A stretch of 64,000 nt of DNA from Aedes albopictus (Eukaryota > Arthropoda > Insecta > Diptera > Culicidae). The stretch is taken from contig NC_085138.1 of NCBI RefSeq assembly GCF_035046485.1, positions 367,973,238 through 368,037,237 of the forward strand. Reading direction: 5' to 3'. The notes beneath the pieces are model-generated. The model was given only the letters and a program-made list of their open reading frames with translations. It did no database searches and was not told where the DNA came from. This document shows, in pieces, positions 46,503 to 58,600 of the stretch (the first letter of the stretch is position 1; each line of letters begins with the position of its first letter). A program made the translations under genes and the position numbers.

Positions 46503-47660
46503 GGGTCCCAGAATTCCTCTAAAGGTTTCATCAGCAATTTATCCAGGGATTGTCCAAGGCATTCATCCAGGAATTTCTCCAAGGATGCCTCCAAGAAATC
46601 CTTTTATTATTCCTTCAGAAATTCATCCAGGAATTTCTCCAGGGGTTTCACCAGGGATTTGTCCAGAAGATTCTCCAGGATTTCCTCTAGAGATTCATGT
46701 AGGAATTGCTTCAGAGATTTCTCCAGGAATTGCTTCTGTGATTTCTCAAAGAATTTCTCTTGGGATTCCTCCAGGAATTTGTCCAGAAATTCCTCAAAGG
46801 ATCCATCCATGATTTTTTCTAGTAATTCTTACAGGGATTTCTAATGCGATTTCTTAGGATTCCTCCAGGAATCCATCCAGGGATTCCTCGAGGCATACTT
46901 TCAGAAATTCCTCCAGGGATTCCTACAGAATGTACTCCAGACATACCTACAGGAATTCCTCTAGGGATTTTTTCAAGAATTCCTTCAGGGATTACTCCGG
47001 GAATTCCTGTAGTGATTCATTCAGAAATTTCTCTCGGGATCTTTTCAAAAATTTATTCAGGGGTTCGTTCAAAAATTTCAGTAATCCGTCAATCATCTTT
47101 TCCAGGGAATCACCCAAGATTTTTTCCTAGGATTTCCTGAAGAGTTTTTGAATTACTTGAAAAATTTCTAGAGGAACTGCTCAAGCGATTTGTATTGGAA
47201 ATCTTCAATATAATTTTAGAGAGATACAGTAGCAGGGAAATTCTCCAAGAGGTTATCTAGGTATTATTTCAAATTTATCTCCGAGAAATCTTTAAGGAGT
47301 TCATCCACAGATTTATTCAGGAATCCATCCATGAATTTCTTCAAGAATACTCCCTGTAGTTCCTGCACAGTAGTTTCCTCATAAAGTCGTCCTGCGATTC
47401 TTTCGGAAATATATCCTGTGATTTTTACACAGTCATTGTAACTAACTTTAAATGTATAAGTAATTACATGCTAGACGCGCTTTCGGACATTTCTCCAGGT
47501 AATCCTTCAGGAATTCATCCAGAGAAGATTATTTCGGAATTCTCCCAGGAACTGTCCAGGAATTCTTCCAGGGGAATTCCAGGATTTTTCTCCTGAAATA
47601 CTTCCAAGAAATTCTTCAAGAATTTCTCCCTGGATTCCCTGCAGAGATTCTTACTAGGAC
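46503..47660. repeat. 12-bp minisatellite, right segment
   Basis: The array resumes with CCAGAATTCCTCTAAAGG and is well formed to about 47050, then decays. Open frames of 98-126 codons with IPPGI or RNFS repeats are satellite shadows. Confidence 0.8.
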
Positions 47661-48035
47661 ACCTCAAGCTTATATGGGAAAAAAAGTTCGATGGGCACTC
47701 ATTTCAATTCGTTCTGATTTTCAGCTCAATTCATTCACAATTGGGCAGTGCTAAACTCGCCTGAAGTTTGTATGGAGGTTCATCTGGAAAAACCAGAAAT
47801 TGATCACTGCTACCAGCACCACACTGATTTGTATAGAAGGTGAGGTTTTTTTTCAACGTAAAGTACAAAATACAACTGCGTGAATGCTGAAGAGCGCAGT
47901 AATGCTTTTCAAGAATATAATGTTATTATTTTCAATTTCATCGTGTTACGTTTAGTTATAAAAGGTAGTTAGTATAAATTTGCTGAGGCTGCTCAAACCT
48001 CCCCCCCCCCCTGGACCACATAGCTGTCTACCTCT
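47661..48035. other. Stretch without a recognisable gene
   Basis: Mixed AT-rich sequence with a C-run at 48001-48011. No inverted repeat or frame of note. Confidence 0.35.
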
Positions 48036-48257
48036 TCTTTTTGGCGTTACGTCTAAACTAGGATAACGCCTGAATCGTTTAGAGTTTAATGAGAACGTTG
48101 AAAAATATTAAAACTTCTTCAATGAACATTTGAATTTGTGCATTGTTTGATAGACACGCAAATACTCGATGCCCAAGAAAGTCAATGAAATTTATAGTTA
48201 CTGACTAGAAATCACCTTCAGCATACACTCGCGTTTACGCTTCAGCTATATGGGCCC
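48036..48257 (-). mobile_element. Decayed Feilai-like SINE, minus orientation
   Basis: TTTGGCGTTACGTCTAAACT, ACTCGATGCCCAAGAAAGTC and GCTATATGGGCCC follow the order of the minus-strand copy at 30151-30433 but with many changes and gaps. It is an old copy. Confidence 0.65.
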
Positions 48258-48529
48258 ATTATAATATCTATTTTTTCTGGGGCTCCAAAAACTTCTGCTG
48301 TATCCCATTTCAAATTCTAACAGAAGTTTTTCCATATGATACTTGAATTTCACAAGGAATCATTTATCAATGTTATTCTGTAATGCTGCTAGAAATATCA
48401 GATCTTCTTTGGGATACTCAAAAAAGAATTAAGATTTTATTATTCGGTGATTTAAAAATGAAGTCGTACAAAGCATTGCTATTTATATATGAAATGTGGA
48501 GGGGGGTGGGGGTTTGATGCGTCGCATGT

Positions 48530-49150
48530 ATGGGTTTGGCTACTTGGTCACTTCCGGCGGGACACCCGGAACCGGTTCTGGAACACTAGTGGTTCAGATA
48601 TGGTCTGAGAATGTTTTCCTGCTTACCGTTCATCAGGTTATCGAAAAAGCCACTATTTGATATGTCGCATACAAGAATTTGGTTAACTTTTACGTTTTCC
48701 CACTTTCGGTGGGACACCCGGAGCCAGTTCCGGAACACTATCGGTTCAGATATGATCAGAGAATATTTTCCTGCTTACCGTTCATCAGGTTATCGAAAAT
48801 GCCGCGGTTTGATGTGTGGCATGCATGGGTTTGTAGCGTTTCCGGAACACCGGTCCGGAACACCTAAATGGCCATTACTCCGGAACGGCTGGACCGATCA
48901 AAACCTAACAATACGGGACCAGATTCCGCGTCGAATGAATTGTCGGTCGTTAAAATCGGTTGAAATTTAGTTCAAAAAAGTGATGTGAGCTTTTTGTCTA
49001 CACAAGTACACACACATACATCATCTCAATTCGTCGAGCTGAGTTGATTGGTACATGTGACTCGACCCTCCGGGCCTCCTATCAAAAAGTCATTTTTAGT
49101 GTGAACATATAGCCTTCTCAGAACACTTAGTGTACGAGAAAGGCAAAACG
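48530..49150. repeat. Dispersed repeat with about 151-bp tandem copies
   Basis: GGACACCCGGA recurs at about 48561 and 48712, with CGTTCATCAGGTTATCGAAA at about 48630 and 48781. This gives a 151-bp step, plus a third partial unit (CCGGAACACC) near 48843. The right part contains CAATTCGTCGAGCTGAGTTG and ACTCGACCCTCCGGGCC, which I recognise as a common mosquito repeat. The 119-codon frame comes from the repeat. Confidence 0.55.
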
Positions 49151-49846
49151 CATTTCTCGTTTAAAACTTAAACTTTCTTATTTCTCCCGACCCCGGGACA
49201 TTACTATACTTTTTCCATTTCTAGGAAACAAAATCCCTAGGAAGCCCTAGGTATAGGAGTTTAGATTGTTCAATGAGTTATGTTAGAGACTGTTGTTGCC
49301 TTTTAGGGGAGAAATGGGGAGCCTGAAATAGTGTAACGAATCACATTTTAGGAATAGAGAAATACGCTTCATAAGGCGAGTCAAAAATATGCCAGACCGC
49401 ATATTACCGTCAAATGCATATCAATTCTTCAATTCGCCTATATCAAACGTACAAGTATACTTCCAACAGTCAATGGCTACCAGCCTCCAGCCACTCAACA
49501 GCTCGATTAATCTGTTCCCACTCTAATAAGGCGATGCTTCCAATTACTCGCAGTACAAATATTGAAAAAAAATTTTTCCACCATCGTGCCGGGTCCCCCA
49601 ACGTCAACGTGACGTAGAGTTATTAGCGCACAGTTACAATTGTTCTCACCGTAACAACCTGCTCGCATTGAGCTGCGCGAGTTATGTGATTGATTTACTG
49701 TTTAGGAGCAACTGTCACCATTTAAGCGCCAAGCGGATTGCCGCGTGTCACGCACTCAACAGATTCAAGCATTCCTTACGTAATGTATTACCCATCGATC
49801 AGGCTTCACAGCCGGGCAACCAACGCAAACCGTCGTCGTCGCCGTC
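49151..49846. other. Stretch without a recognisable gene
   Basis: Fairly unique-looking sequence with no long frames. It becomes GC-richer (CGTCGTCGTCGCCGTCG) just before the large palindrome. Confidence 0.35.
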
Positions 49847-52800
49847 GCACAGTGGCTGATTTCGTCATTTTAGCGCGCTTAATTAATAACTTTTTTACTA
49901 TGAAGTTTAGCGTCATGGTGTCTTCGGGAAAGTTTTTCACTATAATAAGGAGCTTCTTTTGAGCTTCTGTGAAACATGATCAATCCCCCTAAAAGTGAGA
50001 TAGAAAATTTATTTTTTGAATTTTTCAAGATACGAGGTTGATGTCTTCACAAAAGTTGTAGAAAATGTTGTTTGGAGCAACTTTGCCGAAGACACCAAGA
50101 CACCAACTCCGTTACTTTTCAACATACGTTACGTTTTCTTTCATCGACCCCTTGAAAAAGGTTTTTGCGCAATAACTTTCTAAAATTGATTCTACAATTT
50201 TCCCATGTTCTACAAAGTTATAGATAATGGTAAAACACACAACTTTGCTGAACATGACATCCCGCTAATTCCAAATTTAAAATAGTTATAACGGTTTTTA
50301 TAGTTTTTTGGGCCATATTTCAAGCATATATAACTTAGCTATAGGCAAATATATGCAAATTTCCTTTTACGCATGTGAAAGTACATGTAATTGCCTCTCT
50401 TAGAAAGCCAAAATCATCAAACTGTAAGAAACTGTAAGATTGTTTTTGTATAGAAACTTACATCCATTTATGTTACTCTTATATGGGATTCATATATATT
50501 TTCAACATATTTATTTGACATTTCATGTCAGCTTGCATTTTTATTGTTATTGTAGGTGTGTGTTAATATAAAGAAAGGTTTGTGGTGCATTCTGGATCAT
50601 TCGTGAAGTACGTTACATAAATACTTACCATCTAATTATTTTGCCTTACTAACTCAAGTGCTCCACCACGTAGTCCACGAAAAGAGCGAATGAAGTGCGA
50701 TTTCTTAAAAAATTCCAAACATGCGCGTGACATATTCTGTCAATGCTCTCACTAGTACATATCTATGTCTACATTGGTTACACTAGTTTACAAAATAAAA
50801 CGAAAGTCGTGAACTTCTGTCAACGACCAAAATTTTTGAAGCATAATTTAGTGCTGATTTCGAAACCGTGCTTCAAAATTTTTTAAGTAGAACAGTTTTT
50901 GAGTTTAAGCTTAATATCGAGTTTTACAACTTTTCAAAATATGGAATTTAATAAAGTTCAAATATCTTGAGTTTTGTTCAACCAATTTCAAATCTTTTTC
51001 CATAAATTGAAAGCTGAATATAATACCATTCGATCAACTGAATGCATGTTTTGTGTCAGATTGATAAAATTCAAGATATTGGCGAGTTTTGGGGACGATC
51101 TCCTTAAATTTCAGCAAAATTTCCAAAAATATATGAAGAAATGTATTTTTTTCAATAAGAAAAAAGCAATTTAAAAATTCTTTCTCAACGTTTATTTGAC
51201 ATATTATATATAGGCGAGTTACAGTAAAAAATTCAGCTCAATCGGAGCATTAATTACGGAGAATGAGATGTGTGAAGTGAGCGACTTTACTTAAAAATAG
51301 AACAAAAATCGATTTCAAATCATCAACCTTGTATGGAAAGTCGAAAAAATTTCCGCTCTACTGTAATTTTTTTCCTTTGCGTTTTCAAACTCAGGGCATG
51401 ATTCTACACCAAAAACGATCATCAGCTTACCGAGTTCAAAAATGCTGTAAACTAGTGTTATAGTAAATTATAAATCTTATTACACTTCAAAGAAAGCTGC
51501 TGTTAAATCGTGATCCGACGAAAGAAGTTTCAATTTATGCGTTTTTTTTTCGTGGACTACGTGAAGCATTGTGAGTTAGTAAGAAAATAGAAGTAGTTGG
51601 TGAGTTTTTATGTAACGTACTTCATGAATGATCCAGAATACACAACAAACCTTTCTTTATATTAACACACACTTACAATACCGTCGTTGGGGGTGAGAAT
51701 GGGTCAAAAAAGGATACTCAAAGATTGTTTGTCAAATAACAAATGCAATTGAAGACGGAATAACTTTTTATTTGGTATGTATACTCTCCTATGTAGTAAT
51801 GATAGTTTAGCAAGAAAGTATCACGTTATATGAATTGCTTACTAAACTACAAATGATTGAAAATTGACCCAATCTCACCCCTTAGAGGGGGTGAGAATGG
51901 GTCAAAGTATTCGAAATCACCTATCTAAGAATATAAGTTAATTTTATTGATCATATCTAGTAAATCTACTTAAAACACAATGTTATCATGACGAATGAAA
52001 ACTTGGGTAATCTTAAAAGATGAATAATCCACCTGAAAAGGCTAACACAACCGAAAAATGGTTGAAATTTGATAAAATAACGTTTGTATACTGAGTCATC
52101 ATTTTTAGCCATCATAATCATCCACATTAAGAGTTTCAACCTCCATTAGAGGAGGGGAGATTACAATGAGGGAGGGGCGCATTGAAAGATTGATTTTAAA
52201 AAACATGATAGTTTTAGTATACTGCATAAGAAATGTTTAACCAAACCCTCCGTTATTAACTCTTATGTACATGATCATTGGCTTCTATATTGCTAAAGCA
52301 AATCACTCCATCTCAAGATAGAGGGACGTTCAAATATTATGTTAAGTCTATTTTGTGAGCTTGCAGTACACTAAAGATTAGCTGATGATTAGAGGAGCTG
52401 TCCAAACGCATGGGTGTATTGTTATAAATTGTTATAGGCACTAAACGTATTAACAAACTCGTTTGAGACTTCTCAACATATTTTGAAAGAAAGCGTGCTT
52501 TTATGAAGATACGGTGAACATGGCACCACTCTAACGTCAAATGGGGACTGGATAACAAGTTGAATTTTTAGTTAAGGTTATGTGCACTCGATAACTTGCT
52601 TGACCCAATCTCACCCCCATTCTTAATATTTAGACATAAAGTCTAAAATATTGAGTTTTTAAATAAAAAGAGCAATAACAGCCCGCTTTTTTCATTACAT
52701 CAACCAGGTAATACCTACAGCTAACCACTTATAAGAAAATTTATGGTTAGGTACTTGTGTTAAACATTACGAAGGAGAAATTTTTTCAGAGTGATTTACT

Positions 52801-53722
52801 AGTAGTTTCGTCATATAAGTTTAGCCACAAATTTAACAAAAAACGATTATTGCAAAACATCTTATTCTGCATTATGACGTGTAAAAACATCTCCTCTTTG
52901 AAATAATATAAAGTTTTCAATATAAATTAGCGATAGTTGATGAGCTATTTCAAATTTTATGTTTCTCCGTTTTGACCCAATCTCACCCCCCAGACCCATT
53001 GTCACCCCCATCGACGGTAACAATAAAAATGCAAGCTGAAATGAACTGTCAAATAAATATGTTGAAAATATATATGAATCCCATATAAGAGTAACATAAA
53101 TGGATGTAAGTTTCTATACAAAAACCATCTTACAGTTTCTTACAGTTTGATGATTTTGGCTTTCTAAGAGAGGCAATTACATGTACTTTCACATGCGTAA
53201 AAGGAAATTTGCATATATTTGCCTATAGCTAAGTTATATATGCTTGAAATATGGCCCAAAAAACTATAAAAACCGTTATAACTATTTTAATTTTGGAATT
53301 AGCGGGATGTCATGTTCAGCAAAGTTGTGTGTTTTACCATTATCTATAACTTTGTAGAACATGAGAAAATTGTAGAATCAATTTTTAGAAAGTTATTGCG
53401 CAAAAACCTTTTTCAAGGGGTCGATGAAAGAAAACGTAACGTATGTTGAAAAGTAACGGAGTTGGTGTCTAGGTGTCTTCGGCAAAGTTGCTCCAAACAA
53501 CATTTTCTACAACTTTTGTGAAGACACCAATCTCGTATCTTGAAAAATTCAAAAAATAAATTTTCTATCTCACTTTTAGGGGGATTGATCATGTTTCACA
53601 GAAGCTCAAAAGAAGCTCGTTATTATAGTGAAAAACTTTCCCGAAGACACCATGACGCTAAACTTCATAGTAAAAAAGTTATTAATTAAGCGCGCTAAAA
53701 TGACGAAATCAGCCACTGTGCG
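49847..53722. mobile_element. 3.9-kb palindromic foldback element
   Basis: The ends CGCACAGTGGCTGATTTCG and its complement begin arms of about 850 bp (left 49847-50690; right 51540-51680 plus 53018-53722). The arms contain GCAACTTTGCCGAAGACACC and GTGTCTTCGGGAAAG phrases also seen in the 20404 element. The right arm is interrupted by a younger TA-flanked element. The loop is about 50.70-51.53 kb. Flanking CGTCGTCGC-like sequence on both sides prevents a firm duplication call. No protein is seen. It ends about 190 bp before the initiator of the second channel gene. Confidence 0.8.
51681..53017. mobile_element. TA-flanked element with GGGGGTGAGAATGGGTCA motifs
   Basis: The ends CCGTCGTTGGGGGTGAGAAT and, in complement, CCGTCGATGGGGGTGACAAT are flanked by TA (51679-51680, 53018-53019). 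Removing it rejoins the right arm of the surrounding palindrome exactly. The phrase GGGGTGAGAATGGGTCA recurs inside near 51889, and in complement near 51867, 52600 and 52975. No transposase is seen. Confidence 0.85.
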
Positions 53723-53910
53723 TCGTCGCGATTCCCCAGTGGCACACTTGCGAGCGTACTACATACGAATGTTGGCGCTGACTGACTCGGCAGGACAGAC
53801 AGACTGACTGGCTGAGGCTGCCCAAGGGTCAATGCCAGTGTCCGGCTGAGTCTCACACTCACGATAGGGTTTGATTCTATTTAGGATCTGGATCACGTCC
53901 GATCGAATGA

Positions 53911-53916
53911 TCAGTC
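53911..53916 (+). promoter_or_regulatory. Putative initiator of the second pickpocket gene
   Basis: TCAGTC matches the arthropod initiator and lies 46 bases before the ATG, with no other ATG in between. No TATA box is seen at the expected distance. The call rests on motif and spacing only. Confidence 0.4.
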
Positions 53917-53956
53917 TCAATTCAACTCTCGATTCACCGCACACGGTACGCGCGTA

Positions 53957-55470
53957 ATGGCGGTTCTAAGAATAATTCGGGGCTTCTTCAGGCGCGTACG
54001 GATGCTTGCGGAAGAGTACTTTTCGAGCTCATCGATTCACGGAATGCAGTACCTGGCGTCAAGTAGTCGACCGCCGATCGAGAAAGTATTCTGGGTCTTG
54101 ATTTTTATTGTGTCGATATCCGCGTGTACGATTTTGTCGCAGGCGATCTACAGGAAGTGGCAGCAGACTCCGGTGATCATTGCGATCAACGAAAGAATGA
54201 CACCAATATGGGAGATTCCTTTCCCCGCGATCACCATCTGCCCAGAAGTTCACAACTACAGTGCCAGTGAGTTCAGAGTAGAGTGCGTGTACTACGCGTA
54301 TCCGTACAAGGAGTGTGAAGTGACGACAACTTTGGTTGGAGAAATGCCTTGCGCGACGTTTAACGTGCTGTCCGCTAGTCAGATGTTTCACCCGGAAGTG
54401 CTTGCCAACGTCACAAACTATCGCTACCTTCGCGAAATAACGGAAGTATCATCCTGGAACCTTGAACTCGGCTACAATAACAGCAATCACATTCCATCGT
54501 ACCCAGTTCGAGCGTTTCGAATAGGGACCCTTCACGGTGTATCCGTGGTAATACAACAACGTGCAATCCCGGAAGTTAATCGACACCGTCCGAACACTAC
54601 GGCGTCCTTCCAAATCATCCTTCACGTACCGAACGAATATCCTCAAAGTTCAAACGTGTACTACGAAATCCCAGCCAACCAGGACGGCGAACTCCACATC
54701 ACTCCTCACATGACCACCACTTCCGATGAACTGGAGGATTATCTCCCCGCGAAGCGGCAGTGCTACTATCAAGGTGAGCGAAAGCTCAAATATTTCCAAC
54801 ACTACACCGTTGCCAACTGTGAACTGGAGTCCATCGACGACTACATCACCCGGTACTGCGGGTGTGCCATGTTCCCGGTTCCAGGACGAGAGAACATCTC
54901 CGCGTGCAGCGTCGGCAGAGAGGACTCCTACTGCTGGATAGCAGAACAAGAAGGTCTCCAATACAGTATGTCCTTCGATCGGATCCACCTGTATCCAAAG
55001 CCAGAAGACGACTGCCTACCAGCCTGCACGTCAATTTCCTACGACGCCGATGTCACGGTATTCCCCACCAAGCGATTTCAACGAATGGAGAACAGGTTGG
55101 TACAAAACACCACTCACCCGTGTCACCATCATCAATAAGCTCAAAACGACTTCCAACTGTTCTCCACAGCATAACCACCACCAATCTGTGGTTGGGCTTT
55201 CGGACGCCGCAGTTTGTCGCGTGGAAGCGACGGGAGCTGTTCAGCGAGACCGATCTGATTGCCAGCATTGGCGGTCTGGTGGGGCTGTTTATCGGTGCGA
55301 GCCTGCTGAGTGCGGTGGAGATGATTTACTTTTGTGCCGTGCGGCTTTGGATGGTGCCAATGGCGAGGAAGGATAGCACAGGCAGCACAGGTGGTTGTAG
55401 CAAATGTGGTGTCAAAGCTGGAGGCGCAAGTAGTGGAAAACCACCAGCGGGGTCGTTGAATGAAAAGTAG
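53957..55470 (+). CDS. Pickpocket-type DEG/ENaC subunit with shortened finger, two exons
   Basis: The exons are 53957-55095 and 55170-55470 around a 74-nt GT-AG phase-2 intron at the same place as the last intron of the upstream paralogue. The product is 479 aa. Family marks are His-Gly at 28-29, helix 1 about 42-62, PFPAITICPE (88-97), PCATFNVLSA (131-140), KRQC (269), CGC (301-303), DCLPAC (352-357), and helix 2 with GLFIGASLLSAVE. Against the paralogue about 68 residues are absent after SASEF (102-106), and GTGAGT abuts TTCAG there. The thumb motif reads CELES for CELEC and DDC for CNC, so one Cys pair is lost. The frame is otherwise open, which argues for a working gene, though a changed or dying one is possible. 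AATAAA follows 48 nt after the stop. Function is probably a sensory cation channel; partners are unknown. Confidence 0.93.
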
Positions 55471-55517
55471 AATGAAGTGTGATATTGATGTGTTTTGATT
55501 GAATACAGATAGCGGGT

Positions 55518-55523
55518 AATAAA
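55518..55523 (+). terminator. Polyadenylation signal AATAAA of the second pickpocket gene
   Basis: A perfect AATAAA lies 48 bases after the stop codon, followed within 20 bases by a T-rich stretch (TCTTGTTTTATAC). This gives a short 3' UTR, in keeping with the compact gene. Confidence 0.6.
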
Positions 55524-55677
55524 TGGCTCTTGTTTTATACATTGGCAAGGTAATTCTCATGTGATATTCTTGTGTGTTGCAAAAACATATATGGATTCAC
55601 CAAACTCCTGATAAAGCATGTCTCTGATAAAGCATGGCGACGTGCCATCAGTAATTAAATATCATAAAGATGGTTAA

Positions 55678-58600
55678 CCTTCACATACCCGCACCTTGAC
55701 ATCTCATTTTCAAAATGCTGGCATTTCGTCAATTTTCAGCCGATTTTTTTGAAGTCGCCCTCAATCGATCATAATTTGGTGCTAGTTTATTATACTCAAG
55801 TGGCCATGCAATATCCGGAACCATTTCGGAGATATTCCGGATTGTACTGTGGTCAGGGGGGGTGCCAAAATGGCAAAAAGTGATTATTTCGTGGGTTATT
55901 GTATTTGAATCATCAATTTTCAGCGTAATTTTTGTTGCGAGCAATGAAACACAACTGCAATAACCAGATTTGTATAAGTTGACCGATCCGGACCACCGTG
56001 ACAGGTTCCGCGGAGGCCTCATTGGGGACACTTTTGGTTTTCAACCAAAACATGTCATGCGACGTATCAAACTTCATGATTTCGAGAGAATGAGACAGAA
56101 AAGTTACACTGAAGTATGTATCAACTGATATGGCCGCTCCGGAACACCTGAAACAGGTTCCGCGGGGGCCTCATTGGGGACACTTCTGTTTTTCAACCAA
56201 AACAAGTCGTGCGACGTATCAAGCTTCCTGATTTCGAGAGAATGAGACAGAAAAGGTAGACTGAAGTATGTATCAACTGATATGGCCGCTCCGGAACACC
56301 TGGGACAGGTTCCGCGGGGGCCTCATTGGGAACACTTCTGTTTTTCAACCAAAACAAGTCGTGCGACGTATCAAACTTCCAGATTTCGAGAGAATGAGAC
56401 AGAAAAAGTAGACTGAAGTATGTATTAACTCATATGGCCGCTCCGGAACACCTGGAACAGGTTCCGCGGGGGCCTCATTGGGGACACTACTATTTTTCCA
56501 ACCAAAACAAGTCGTGCGACGTATCAAACTTCATGATTTCGGGAGAATGAGACAGAAAAGGTAGACTGAAGTATGTATCAACTCATATGGCCGCTCCGGA
56601 ACACCTGGAACAGGTTCCTTGGGGGCCTCTTTGGGGACACTTCTGTTTTTCAGCCAAAACAAGTCATGCGACGTATCAAACTTCCAGATTTCGAGAGAAT
56701 GAGACAGAAAAAGTAGACTGAAGTATGTATCAACTCATATGACCGCTTCAGAACACCTGGAACAGGTTTCGCGGGGGCCTCATTGGGGACACTTATGTTT
56801 TTCAACCAAAACAAGTCGTGCGACGCACAGTCAGGGATAGGGTGCGACTCAAAACTCTTTGCGTGCCGCACACTCTGCTACGAGACAGCACAACAAACTA
56901 GAAGGAGACGAGTACGCGCAATCGGTTGTGTGTTGCTCGCTTACTTTGCCGCGCGCTGGAGCTCTCCTGTCTCTCACGCTCTGTCGTATGGACTCTCTCG
57001 GTGCTTGTCTCCGTGCTTTGCACTTGGCTTGATACTACGCATGATTGGAAAAATTTCGAATCAAACGACCCATCACTTGTCAGCCCTTGACAAGGTTAAC
57101 AACTTTGCCGAAAACACAAACTCTTCAATTAATTTATTATTTGATTTTTTCTGTTTGGAGACAAGCACAGTCCCAAGCACCGCGCATTACTCCCTGCGCC
57201 GTAGAGCTAGTGCTGCGATTGTCTCTCGCACAATTACGAAAGCTCTCACTCATACGTCTCTTATCTCTCGGCAAAACGGGAGACGAGCACTTGTGATTGT
57301 GTGAAACACACGCTTTTTTTCGCACCGCACGGTGCATGCCGCCAATCCCTGCGCACAGTGCTGCGCCCCGTAGACAAAAGTGAAAAAAACGACTTCAAAA
57401 TTTGGTTCAATCTAGTATGCCATGCTGTTCATACATGTTTGAAGTATGATGCACGACCATTATAAGCTTGAAGATCGTGTTTATTATACAAAAAAACCTA
57501 GATTACCAAACAGTGTTTCGTTGTCCATAGAAAAATAATTTTATAAAACAGATCCATCTTTGGCCTAGCTCAACATTATTAGAAGTTTAAGTTTTCAGTG
57601 AAAATCAAAATGGAAGGTCTACAACACCTCAGTAGTATCTATTTTTTAATTTAGCACGGCAACATGTTTTGATATTTGTGAAAATAAAAAGTAATAGTGT
57701 AGGTACTATATGGCGTAGAGGAAAAACGACCCCAAAATTCAAATTGATGAAACAAAAAATTACCTCAAAAGACCTCTCTGAATTTTTCAGCATGTTTTCT
57801 TTATAGTGCCCGCTGAATACTGAATTCGACTCCGGCTGATTTTATTTGCTAATTTGTTAGTAATCGAGCTTTTTCCGAGTGATGTATTTATAGTCAAAAT
57901 CGAAGATATTTTTAGTCATGTGTTCTTTTCTGATCCATTCAAACGAAAAATGTATCAGTTTACATTGTTCCCTCGTTTTCTTATGAAACTGCTGATTTCT
58001 ACGAAGAATTTGAGGGTAAACTTCAACGATTTCTTCAGCTTTAAAGTATGCAACTAGGCAAGAAATGACCAAACGCACGACCTTCAACAAACAAAATGTT
58101 CGGTGAAAATAAAGATTGGTAAATAAGTCATTCTTGCAATAACCGTTTTATTATGATCTATATGTTTATACAGTTGCCTGAACTGCATTCTAGAAAAAAA
58201 ATAGCAAGATTTAAATAAAATGGCGTTTAAGACACTTAAGCGATTATGAATTATGCATAGGACATTTATGCAAATTGTAGCTTTTATCAAGTTTGTCAAC
58301 TTCACCGAAGACACTATTGAGAAAAAACGTATGGTACGTTAGTTATGATTTTTGTCCTGCAGTTCCGCAGCACTGTGCGACGTATCAAACTTCCACATTT
58401 CGAGAGAATGAGACAGAAAAAGTAGACTGAAGTATGTATCAACTCATTTGGCCGCTCCGGAACACCTGGAACAGGTTCCGCGGGGGCCTCATTGGGGACA
58501 CTACTGTTTTTCCAACCAAAACAAGTCGTGCTACGTATCAAACTTCATGATTTAGGGAGAATGAGACAGAAAAGGTAGACTGAAGTATGTATCAACTCAT

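Noticed and set aside
56783..57304. 173-codon frame
   Set aside because: It starts in the 152-bp array and crosses the insertion border of a hAT-like element, so it cannot be an ancestral gene.
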